From NCBI GenBank assembly GCA_905236755.1, contig CAJOCR010000021.1:1-50476 (forward strand): DNA of 50,476 nt, read 5' to 3'. The notes below the pieces were generated by a model that saw only the letters and a program-made list of their open reading frames with translations, was not told where the DNA came from and searched no databases. Origin of the DNA: an uncultured Prevotella sp. (GTDB taxonomy: Bacteria > Bacteroidota > Bacteroidia > Bacteroidales > Bacteroidaceae). Position numbers and translations under genes: made by a program. Positions 34,976-41,690 of this stretch are shown here, in pieces. Every line of letters begins with the position of its first letter. Within the stretch, counting starts at the first letter, position 1.

Positions 34976-35073
34976 CCTATCCCAACCTTCCCGATAGGGA
35001 AGGAGTTAAAACAGCAAATAAGTAGCCTAAAGCGCAAACAGATGGTTAGCCCCTTCGGATGGGGGAGGCTACT
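34976..35073. repeat. REP-like hairpin and structured leader before the LTA-synthase-like gene
   Basis: CCTTCCC-GATA-GGGAAGG (34986-35003) is a perfect hairpin closely matching 15142-15178. AGTAGCC (35021-35027) pairs with GGCTACT (35067-35073) around an inner CCCC/GGGG hairpin, 52 bp before the next ATG. Confidence 0.6.
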
Positions 35074-35124
35074 AATTTTCCTTTATAATATATAAAAGTG
35101 CGATAAAAAAAAGAATATAGAATA

Positions 35125-37005
35125 ATGAATTACTTGTCAAGAATAAAACTCAGGCATTTAAAGCTCCTTCCTTTTCAAGGGAAGGCTGGGAGAGTGACTT
35201 CGTTTGTCTTGCTCTATGTAGCATGGATTCTTGTGTTCATGCTTCAGAAACCATTGTTTATGCTGATATGCAGCAGCTCTGTCGGCAGCTATTCCCTTTC
35301 CGACATTTTCCTTGTGATGTATCACGGGCTGCCCCTTGATCTCTCCATGGCGGGCTATCTCACCCTACTGCCAGCGTTGCTGCTCACCATCTCTATATGG
35401 GGTGGTGCCAAGTGGCTGAAGGTAGTATGGAAAGGCTATTTCGTTATAGCAGCGTTGTTGGTGGCAACCACCTTCTCGTTGAATATCGGACTCTACCCAT
35501 ATTGGAAGTTCCCACTCGACTCAACACCGTTGTTCTATTTCTTCTCATCACCAGCCGATGCCATGGCAAGCATCACCATTCCGATGATGCTCATAGGCTT
35601 CTCAGCTCTGCTGCTGTTAACGGTAGCCCTCTATCTGTTGTTCCAGCACCGACTGTTCATAGGTAGTCTCATAGCACAGAGCAATGACAGAAGTCTGCGC
35701 AAAGCCATCCATACAATAATAATGGTGTTGCTCACAGCAGCACTTATCATACCTATCCGTGGCGGATTCTCAGTTTCATCAACAAACACAGGCAAAGCCT
35801 ATTTCAGTGAGAAGATGGGGCTGAACCACGCTGCCGTGAACCCCTTCTTCAGTCTTATGGAGAGCGTGTCGCATGAAAACGATTTTGCCAATCAATACCG
35901 ATTCATGGCCGATGCCGAGGCTGAGAAACTGTTCAGGCAGATGGTATATACACAGAGCAACGACACAGTGAAACTGCTCAATAACAACCGCCCCGACATA
36001 TATATCTTTGTGTTGGAGAGCTTCTCACGACTCGTCATGCAGACAGGCGCAACACCAAATATGGTGGCACTCTCTTCACAAGGCATCTTCTTCGATAATT
36101 TCTATGCTAATAGCTTCCGCACCGACCGTGGATTAGTAGCCATTCTCAGTGGCTATCCCGCTCAGCCTACTATGAGCATAATGAAATACCCACAGAAAAC
36201 AAATCAGCTGCCATCAATAGCAGCAAAACTGCATCACGAAGGCTACAACCTCAAGTATTTCTATGGTGGCGATGCCGACTTCACCAATATGCGCTCGTAC
36301 CTCACCTCACAGGGCTTTACTGATATCATCAGCGATGTCGATTTCCCTGTAAGCGAGCGAATGAGTAAATGGGGCGTACCTGATGGACCAGTAGTAGAAC
36401 GACTCATCACATCATTAAAGAACGAACGCCACACACAACCGCTGTTGCGTGTGCTGCAGACAAGCAGCTCACACGAACCATACGATGTGCCCTGGCATAA
36501 GCATAAGAACACCATCCTCAATGCCTTCAACTATGCCGATGCACAGATAGGTCGCTTCGTCACATGGCTGAAGCAGAGCGGACGCTGGGACAAGAGTCTT
36601 GTCATTCTCGTTCCCGACCACTTAGGTTGCTGGCCCGAAGACTTCAGTAATTTCACCTTCGAACGCTACCAGATACCGATGATATGGACGGGAGGAGCCA
36701 TCCAACGCCCACAACGCATCAGCACCCTCGGTTCGCAGCAAGACATTGCAGCCACCTTGCTCGGTCAGATGGGCATAGCCCACAACGACATGCTCTTTTC
36801 GAAAGATATGTTAGACAGTCATTCACCCCATTTCGCCTTCTTCACTGTTCCCGATGCCTTCGGAATGGTAACAGAAACCAACCGCATCATCTTCGACAAC
36901 AAATCCCGTCAGCCAATGCTTAACGAAGGAACGCAAAAAAGCAAGAACCTGAAACCAGGTCAAGCATATCTGCAGAAACTGTATGATGATATAGCGCAGC
37001 GGTAG
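35125..37005 (+). CDS. LTA-synthase-like membrane phosphotransferase (alkaline phosphatase superfamily)
   Basis: 626 aa. Five membrane helices in the first 215 residues, then a periplasmic sulfatase-fold domain from about 275. Metal and nucleophile features: FVLESFSRL, nucleophile Thr in NSFRTDRGLVAILSGYP, HEGYNLKYFYGGDADF, QTSSSHEPYD and VILVPDHLGCWPED. Family members transfer phosphoglycerol or phosphoethanolamine from phospholipids to envelope glycans or lipid A. Residues 13-26 (KLLPFQGKAGRV) are encoded by a REP-like repeat. A PAP2 phosphatase follows after 331 bp and could act in the same envelope pathway; inference. Confidence 0.85.
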   Translation: MNYLSRIKLRHLKLLPFQGKAGRVTSFVLLYVAWILVFMLQKPLFMLICSSSVGSYSLSDIFLVMYHGLPLDLSMAGYLTLLPALLLTISIWGGAKWLKVVWKGYFVIAALLVATTFSLNIGLYPYWKFPLDSTPLFYFFSSPADAMASITIPMMLIGFSALLLLTVALYLLFQHRLFIGSLIAQSNDRSLRKAIHTIIMVLLTAALIIPIRGGFSVSSTNTGKAYFSEKMGLNHAAVNPFFSLMESVSHENDFANQYRFMADAEAEKLFRQMVYTQSNDTVKLLNNNRPDIYIFVLESFSRLVMQTGATPNMVALSSQGIFFDNFYANSFRTDRGLVAILSGYPAQPTMSIMKYPQKTNQLPSIAAKLHHEGYNLKYFYGGDADFTNMRSYLTSQGFTDIISDVDFPVSERMSKWGVPDGPVVERLITSLKNERHTQPLLRVLQTSSSHEPYDVPWHKHKNTILNAFNYADAQIGRFVTWLKQSGRWDKSLVILVPDHLGCWPEDFSNFTFERYQIPMIWTGGAIQRPQRISTLGSQQDIAATLLGQMGIAHNDMLFSKDMLDSHSPHFAFFTVPDAFGMVTETNRIIFDNKSRQPMLNEGTQKSKNLKPGQAYLQKLYDDIAQR

Positions 37006-37023
37006 CGCGAAGCAAAGCTCCGC

Positions 37024-37336
37024 TAAATGAAAAATGAAAAATGATAAATGATAAATACGCACGCCAAATGCGCACGCCAAGGGCGTGCTATTGAATATTG
37101 AACCAACGGTCACTGACCGAAGGGAAGTAATATTGAATATTGAATATTGAATAATATCACTGACTGAGCGTTTGCTGTCGGTTTGCCGGTGCAAGCATTA
37201 AAGCGAGGGAGGAAGTTCCTATGACCAACGGGAATAAATATTGAATAATAATTCCAAATTCGTAATTGAATAACTCTTAATTGCCCGTAGGGCAACTAAT
37301 TCGTAACTCGTAATTCCAAATTCGTAATTCCTCATT
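37024..37336. repeat. Repeat-rich spacer: heptad tracts, triloop hairpins and a mosaic repeat
   Basis: Heptad tracts at 37024-37058 (wAAATGA), 37090-37103 and 37132-37152 (ATTGAAT), 37249-37283 and 37297-37338 (tAATTCs type). The last two flank TTGCCC-GTA-GGGCAA (37281-37295), and the final unit TCATTAT contains the first bases of the PAP2 start codon. GCACGCC-AA-GGGCGTGC lies near 37070-37087. 37100-37216 is copy A of a longer repeat also found at 44827-44937. No gene is visible. Confidence 0.75.
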
Positions 37337-37990
37337 ATGATACAGAATCTTATCGACCTTGACACTCAACTCTTTCTTTCCCTCAACAGTCACCACACGC
37401 TGTTCTGGGATCAGTTCATGTACCTCTATAGTGGTAAGTGGGAATGGGTGCTGTTCTATGCCAGCATTATCTATGTGCTGTTCAAGAACTACAAACCCAA
37501 GCAGGTACTGTTCGTCCTCTTGACGGTGGCAGCAGTCATTGCATGCAGCGATGCCATAACCTCGCAGGTGCTGCGTCCAATCTTCTGCCGTCTGCGACCA
37601 AGTAATCTTGACAACCCCATAAGCAGTATGGTACATATCGTTAATGGACACCGAGGCGGCTCGTATGGCTTCCCAAGCTGTCATTCAGCTAACTCATGGG
37701 GCTTAACCTTCTTCCTTATCTTCCTGCTTCGCAACCGAGTACACACCATCCTGCTCACAGTGTGGGCAGTAACCATCTGTTATAGCCGAATATACCTCGG
37801 CGTTCATTACCCAGGCGATCTGCTCGCCGGTATGTTCGTCGGCCTCTTCTGGGGCTTTCTCGGCTACTACATCCTCACACGCCTCACCAAGCAGCGGGAA
37901 GCAGCCACCCGCAGCTTATATGTGCCAGTGTATGCATACCTTGCCACTTCGGTTGTAATAACGAGTGCTGCATTCGTTATTACAACCTAA
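37337..37990 (+). CDS. PAP2-family phosphatase
   Basis: 217 aa, five or six membrane helices. Catalytic motifs: RPIFCRLRPSN (C1, with Arg where Lys is usual at the first position), GFPSCHSANSWG (C2) and SRIYLGVHYPGD (C3), plus the opening DTQLFLSLNSHHTLFWDQFM. Active site faces the periplasm; substrates may be undecaprenyl pyrophosphate, phosphatidate or a lipid A phosphate. The 5' leader is a heptad tract with no purine-rich ribosome site. Follows the LTA-synthase-like gene. Confidence 0.9.
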   Translation: MIQNLIDLDTQLFLSLNSHHTLFWDQFMYLYSGKWEWVLFYASIIYVLFKNYKPKQVLFVLLTVAAVIACSDAITSQVLRPIFCRLRPSNLDNPISSMVHIVNGHRGGSYGFPSCHSANSWGLTFFLIFLLRNRVHTILLTVWAVTICYSRIYLGVHYPGDLLAGMFVGLFWGFLGYYILTRLTKQREAATRSLYVPVYAYLATSVVITSAAFVITT

Positions 37991-38015
37991 ATGATAAATG
38001 AAAAATGATAAATGA
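37988..38015. repeat. Heptad tract starting at the PAP2 stop codon
   Basis: TAAATGA TAAATGA AAAATGA TAAATGA in exact 7-bp steps; the first TAA is the stop codon itself. Nearly the same words occur at 37024-37058 and 48367-48394. Confidence 0.8.
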
Positions 38016-38076
38016 TAAAGCAATCACGCTTGCGTAGAAGTAAAATATATCACACATAATATGACAGTCTTTTATC

Positions 38077-38390
38077 ATGAACAAATTCGAAATAAGTAAA
38101 GAACCTATTAATGATGTTCTTAGGAAACAACTTATAGATTATGCTTATTTTTCAACAACCATACCTTGGATAGTTTTATAAAAATGGACTTGGTTGTGAA
38201 AATGCCACAAGGAAACATTATAATAGAATGTAAAAGTATAAAAAGTATCGGAGATAGAGAACAATTCCAAACATTCGGATATCTTAGAGGTTCTCAATTT
38301 CCTATTGCTATACTTGTAAATTTTGGAACATGGCCAAGGGCTCAAATAGAACGATATTATTATAAAAATGGTATCATAAAGGCCTTTTGA
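38077..38390 (+). pseudogene. Broken GxxExxY / PD-(D/E)XK-like gene with internal deletion
   Basis: ATG 38077 opens MNKFEISKEPINDVLRKQLI then DYAYF before drifting into a stop at 38178. A different frame continues FNNHTLDSFIKMDLVV and then IIIECKSIKS, FQTFGYLRGSQFPIAILVNF, ending at 38390. Both parts match the start and end of GxxExxY-type proteins; the nuclease-like Glu-Cys-Lys (ECK) motif is kept. Some 35-50 central codons are missing at about 38140-38150 and the frame is shifted. The second half alone (74 codons from TTG) could still be translated but would lack most of the fold. Confidence 0.7.
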
Positions 38391-38399
38391 TAAAACCAT

Positions 38400-38526
38400 T
38401 CATAATGGATATAAATTACTATTTGGTGGCTTTTTTATAAGCATTAGCGATAACCTTTGGTTGGCCTTCGGCATAAAATATTTTATACGCGTAGCGTAAT
38501 TTTAGCAGCTTTGCTGCATTTTTGAA
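38400..38526. other. Spacer with small triloop hairpins
   Basis: TACGC-GTA-GCGTA (about 38486-38498) and GCAGC-TTT-GCTGC (38507-38517) are hairpins of the same style as elsewhere in the window. CATTTTTG at 38517-38524 is a weak -7 box for the RNA that follows. Nothing coding. Confidence 0.45.
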
Positions 38527-38649
38527 AGAGAGCAAACCACGTAGTGGGATGGGCTTGTATGCAATCTTGTTAAATGCTTGCATTTATAAAAGAGTGCATA
38601 GCAAGTACATAACAAGACTCATTAGAGTCTTTGCTCTCTATTTTTTTTA
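38527..38649 (+). ncRNA. Candidate structured RNA upstream of trmO
   Basis: AGAGAGCAAA (38527-38536) pairs perfectly with TTTGCTCTCT (38630-38639), followed by A and eight T, as in an intrinsic terminator. Enclosed are CCAC-GTA-GTGG, a longer arm (CTTGTT..AACAAG, ATG..CAT, CTTGC..GCAAG with small bulges) and AAGACTC-ATTA-GAGTCTT. It could be a stand-alone RNA or a leader of trmO, 33 bp on. No RNA family recognised. Confidence 0.5.
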
Positions 38650-38681
38650 TAAATTCATAATTCAATAAAAAAATCAATTTT

Positions 38682-39353
38682 ATGCATCCAGTTGCAATCT
38701 TTCATTCCCCTCTCACCTCCAAGTTTGGTATTCCCAAGCAGGCGGGGTTAGTGAGTAATCTCAAAGGCACGATAGTCTTTGAGAAAGAGTATCGTAATCC
38801 AGATGCACTGCGAGGCATTGAGAGTTTCGACTATCTATGGCTGATATGGGAGTTCTCTGCCAATAAGCACAAGGCCAACAGCCTTATGGTTCGTCCCCCA
38901 CGTTTAGGCGGCAATGAAAAAGTAGGTGTCTTTGCCAGTCGCAGTCCGTTCCGTCCCAATTCCATCGGCTTGTCGTCAGTACGGTTGGAGAGGGTAGAGT
39001 GGGACACCCCACAAGGCCCTGTCCTTCATGTGTTGGGAGCCGACCTCATGGACGGCACCCCCATCTATGACATCAAACCATATATCACCTATGCCGACAG
39101 TCACCCCGATGCACGTAGTGGCTTTGTTGACACCCATAGCTGGACGCGTCTGCAAGTAGAGCTTACCGATGAGCACACCCAACGACTGAAGGCAGCAGGC
39201 TTCACCGATTCCGACATACAGCAGTTAATCAGCGTACTCGAAGAAGACCCACGCCCACAATACCATACCGATCCCGAAAAAATATACGGCATGCCCTTCA
39301 AAGGCATCGACATCCATTTCCGTGTTGAAGAAGGAAAGGTCCTTATCATTTAA
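38682..39353 (+). CDS. trmO: tRNA (N6-threonylcarbamoyladenosine37-N6)-methyltransferase TrmO
   Basis: 223 aa. UPF0066/TsaA fold: HPVAIFHSPLTSKFGIPKQA, ESFDYLWLIWEF, VGVFASRSPFRPNSIGLSSV, DLMDGTPIYDIKPYI and the C-terminal EDPRPQYHTDPEKIYGMPFK. Uses SAM to methylate t6A37 to m6t6A in tRNA-Thr. Preceded by a candidate structured RNA. Length close to the E. coli protein. Confidence 0.95.
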   Translation: MHPVAIFHSPLTSKFGIPKQAGLVSNLKGTIVFEKEYRNPDALRGIESFDYLWLIWEFSANKHKANSLMVRPPRLGGNEKVGVFASRSPFRPNSIGLSSVRLERVEWDTPQGPVLHVLGADLMDGTPIYDIKPYITYADSHPDARSGFVDTHSWTRLQVELTDEHTQRLKAAGFTDSDIQQLISVLEEDPRPQYHTDPEKIYGMPFKGIDIHFRVEEGKVLII

Positions 39354-39493
39354 GTCCTTCCCTTATGAATGGAGAAAATATTGCCATTAGCACTCCCTCT
39401 CTCTCTGCATTTTGCCTTGCGGCAAAAGCTCAAGGAGGGTTGGTGGATTTACGTGTAAAAAATAAACTGAAAAACTGATTAACTGATAGAGTT

Positions 39494-39525
39494 AAGCCCC
39501 TCGACGTTCACACGCTGAGGGGCTT
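39494..39525 (+). terminator. Hairpin after trmO
   Basis: AAGCCCCTC pairs with GAGGGGCTT (9 bp, 14-nt loop), followed by GAGTTCTTTT. The T tract is imperfect. May end trmO transcripts and those of the opposing small HTH gene. Confidence 0.5.
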
Positions 39526-39571
39526 GAGTTCTTTTAAAATTTCATTTCAAAATCAACACACATGATGCGTA

Positions 39572-39766
39572 TTAATATCTTGTTAGAGAAATACCAGAGA
39601 GTTGTCTGCCAATCAATCTGATACCTTCTTGTATTTCTTCTATGCGCTTTTTGCTTGGTTTCTTGTTGCCCGAGATGTATTGTCTCATTAATGAGGCATT
39701 GATACAAATTTGTTTAGCTACTAATGTTAATGTGGGCGTTGTTTGCAATAATGCAAAGATGGGCAT
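39572..39766 (-). CDS. Small HTH protein resembling the C-terminus of a HicB/XRE antitoxin
   Basis: 64 aa. LTLVAKQICINASLMRQYIS, then GNKKPSKKRIEEIQEGIRLI and GRQLSGISL, reads as the C-terminal helix-turn-helix of Bacteroidota HicB-type antitoxins, lacking the N-terminal HicB domain. A stop codon stands directly before the ATG in frame, so it cannot extend upstream. No toxin gene is adjacent. It could be a small stand-alone DNA-binding protein or a relic. Confidence 0.45.
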   Translation of the reverse strand: MPIFALLQTTPTLTLVAKQICINASLMRQYISGNKKPSKKRIEEIQEGIRLIGRQLSGISLTRY

Positions 39767-39864
39767 TTAAACTTTTGTTTCATTTTCTAATGAAATCTTT
39801 TAAAAATCTTGTAATTTTTTTTTGTATTATAGCAAGCCGTAAGTTCGGCTTTACCATATCGCAG

Positions 39865-40053
39865 CCATACTACAAGTATACTATAACCATACACTAACAA
39901 GGTTATGAGTCCGTTTGAAGTCCGTCTGAAGTGCGTTTGTTGTCCGTTCATCGAACGGACAACAAACGGACAACAAACGAACAACAAACGGACAACAGAC
40001 GGAAGAAGAGTATAGTTATAGTATGGTTGTGGTATGGTTAGAGTATGGTAGAA
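39865..40053. repeat. Large imperfect palindrome built from 11-bp units
   Basis: Centre at 39951: GTCCGTTC-ATC-GAACGGAC. The left arm reads GTCCGTTTGAA GTCCGTCTGAA GTGCGTTTGTT; the right arm AAACGGACAAC AAACGAACAAC AAACGGACAAC AGACGG, all in 11-bp steps. Pairing extends with mismatches from 39909 to 39993. Outer sequences (CATACTACAAG TATACTATAAC on the left; TATGGTTGTGG TATGGTTAGAG on the right) continue the 11-bp step and are roughly complementary. No ORF. Confidence 0.85.
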
Positions 40054-40162
40054 CTATAGTAATGTCAAAACGTTACTTTGGCAAGAGAAATTCATGGCTC
40101 TATTATAAGTTGGCTGGTATTGATGGAAATAAGAAATCAATAGAATTTACAGAGGAAGTAAT

Positions 40163-40211
40163 ATTGAACTTTGAAGTTTGAAGATTGAAGTTTGAAGATT
40201 GAACATTGAAC
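40163..40211. repeat. Seven-unit heptad tract
   Basis: ATTGAAC TTTGAAG TTTGAAG ATTGAAG TTTGAAG ATTGAAC ATTGAAC: seven exact 7-bp units, consensus wTTGAAs. Sits just before the terminator of the aldo/keto reductase gene. Confidence 0.9.
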
Positions 40212-40227
40212 CGTTGGTTGATAAATG

Positions 40228-40266
40228 ATAAAATAAAACCCCTTGCCGAGATTTTCTGCAAGGAGT
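40228..40266. terminator. Terminator of the Tat/reductase cluster
   Basis: CCTTGC (40241-40246) pairs with GCAAGG (40258-40263); T-rich on both sides (GGTTTTATTTTA on the - strand). Directly follows the reductase stop at 40273. Confidence 0.65.
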
Positions 40267-40272
40267 TTTATT

Positions 40273-41688
40273 TTATTCGTTTCTCTTTAATTTTTCCACA
40301 AACTTGCCGACACGTTGCAGTTCTTCTGGAATCATTATCTGTTGCGGGCATTTAGGCATGCATTGTCCGCAGCCGATGCAGTGGTCGGCTTGTCTGACCT
40401 TTGGAACTGCTCTGTCGTAGGTTACAAGGTATTCCTTGCGGTATTTCTTGTAGTTGGGGTCTTTGATGTTGTCGATGGCATGACCCTCCATGAGCAGGTG
40501 GTTGTAGTGTACGAAGATGCCTGGGATGTCAATTCCGTAAGGGCATGGCATGCAGTACTTACAGTCGTTGCAAGGGATGGTCTTGTAGCTCATTATCTCT
40601 TTAGCGATAGGACCCTCGAGCCATTTTATCTCTTTGTCGGTGAGTGGCTCTAATGGACATACGTTTCTAAGGTTGTCTTTCAGATGTTCCATATAGGTCA
40701 TTCCGCTGAGTGCTGTGAGCACGTTGTCGTAGGTGGTGCAGTAACGGAAAGCCCATGAGGCTACGCTGCGCTCTGGTGCTTTCGACTTCAGCTTTGCTAC
40801 TACTGGGTCGGGAAGGTTGGCAAGTCTGCCTCCGAGAAGTGGCTCCATGACGATTGCTGGTATGCCTCTTTTCTTCAGTTCGTTATAGAGGTAGCAGGCA
40901 TCGGTATTTTCTTCGGTTATCTCGTTAGCCCAGTGCCAGTCGAGGTAGTTCATCTCTATCTGTACGAAGTCCCATTTTGCTTTGCCGTTGTCGTGCAGCT
41001 TGAGGGCATGGTTGAACACTTCGATGTCGCCGTGATAGCTGAATCCGAGGTTACGAATAGTGCCTTCTTTCTTTTTCTGCAGACAGTAGTCGAGCATGCC
41101 ATTGTCAATGAATCGTGCATTGAAGAGTTCCATTGGCTCGTGGTCGTCGTCGCGTCCGCCGATGGCATGCAGCAGGTAGTAGTCGATATAGGTTGTTTGC
41201 AATTCCTTTAGTGAATTGTTGAACATCTCTATTGACTCTTCACGTGTGTATGCTCCGAAGTTGCTGAGCTTGGTGGCTATGTAATAGCTGTTGCGTGGGT
41301 GACGTTTCAGGGCTATGCCTGTGGCACGCTCTGACTGTCCTTTGCAATATACTGGTGCGGTGTCGAAATAGTTGAGTCCGTGCTTGAGTGCATAGTTAAT
41401 CTGTTTGTTTACCATGTTCTGGTCTATCTCTTCATCGCCAGTCTGTCGTTTGCCATTCTTGGCTTTTCCCTGTCCCACGGTAGGCAGTCGCATCATGCCG
41501 TAGCCTAAGACGCTTACCTTGTCTTTTGTTGTTGGTGTGATGCGATAGGTCATCTTTCCTTCTGCGGGTTCGTCCTGCATGCGGGTGCCTTCGTTATTGT
41601 TCTTACAGCCTATTGTGGTGGCTGCTGCTGCGGCAACGGTGCCCGTGCCGAATATCTTTAAGAATGATCGTCTGCTTATCTGTTTCAT
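40273..41688 (-). CDS. Tat-exported aldo/keto reductase with C-terminal dicluster ferredoxin domain
   Basis: 471 aa. Tat signal MKQISRRSFLKIFGTGTVAA: R6-R7 in the exact SRRxFLK form, followed by a weak hydrophobic core and IGC28, a possible lipidation site. The AKR barrel (about 55-345) has the catalytic set D109, Y114 (YFDTAPVY), K140 (IATK) and H174 (YLLH). Two iron-sulfur motifs end the chain: C373/376/379/382 and C437/440/443/447. Such reductases are usually cytosolic and need NAD(P)H; export by Tat implies a folded, cofactor-loaded enzyme that gets electrons another way. The gene starts 2 bp after the polyferredoxin gene, the likely donor (inference). Substrate unknown. Confidence 0.88.
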   Translation of the reverse strand: MKQISRRSFLKIFGTGTVAAAAATTIGCKNNNEGTRMQDEPAEGKMTYRITPTTKDKVSVLGYGMMRLPTVGQGKAKNGKRQTGDEEIDQNMVNKQINYALKHGLNYFDTAPVYCKGQSERATGIALKRHPRNSYYIATKLSNFGAYTREESIEMFNNSLKELQTTYIDYYLLHAIGGRDDDHEPMELFNARFIDNGMLDYCLQKKKEGTIRNLGFSYHGDIEVFNHALKLHDNGKAKWDFVQIEMNYLDWHWANEITEENTDACYLYNELKKRGIPAIVMEPLLGGRLANLPDPVVAKLKSKAPERSVASWAFRYCTTYDNVLTALSGMTYMEHLKDNLRNVCPLEPLTDKEIKWLEGPIAKEIMSYKTIPCNDCKYCMPCPYGIDIPGIFVHYNHLLMEGHAIDNIKDPNYKKYRKEYLVTYDRAVPKVRQADHCIGCGQCMPKCPQQIMIPEELQRVGKFVEKLKRNE

Positions 41689-41690
41689 AA

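Noticed and set aside
38527..38649. Retron msr/msd or group II intron fragment
   Set aside because: The end-pairing layout is suggestive, but no reverse transcriptase, intron domain V or priming G context is seen.
39572..39766. Full HicAB toxin-antitoxin system
   Set aside because: Only a C-terminal HTH-like piece exists; no HicA gene and no HicB N-domain in any frame nearby.
39901..40005. CRISPR-like repeats around GTCCGTTTG and ACGGACAAC
   Set aside because: The units are 11 bp and contiguous, with no spacers and no cas genes; the structure is a palindrome.
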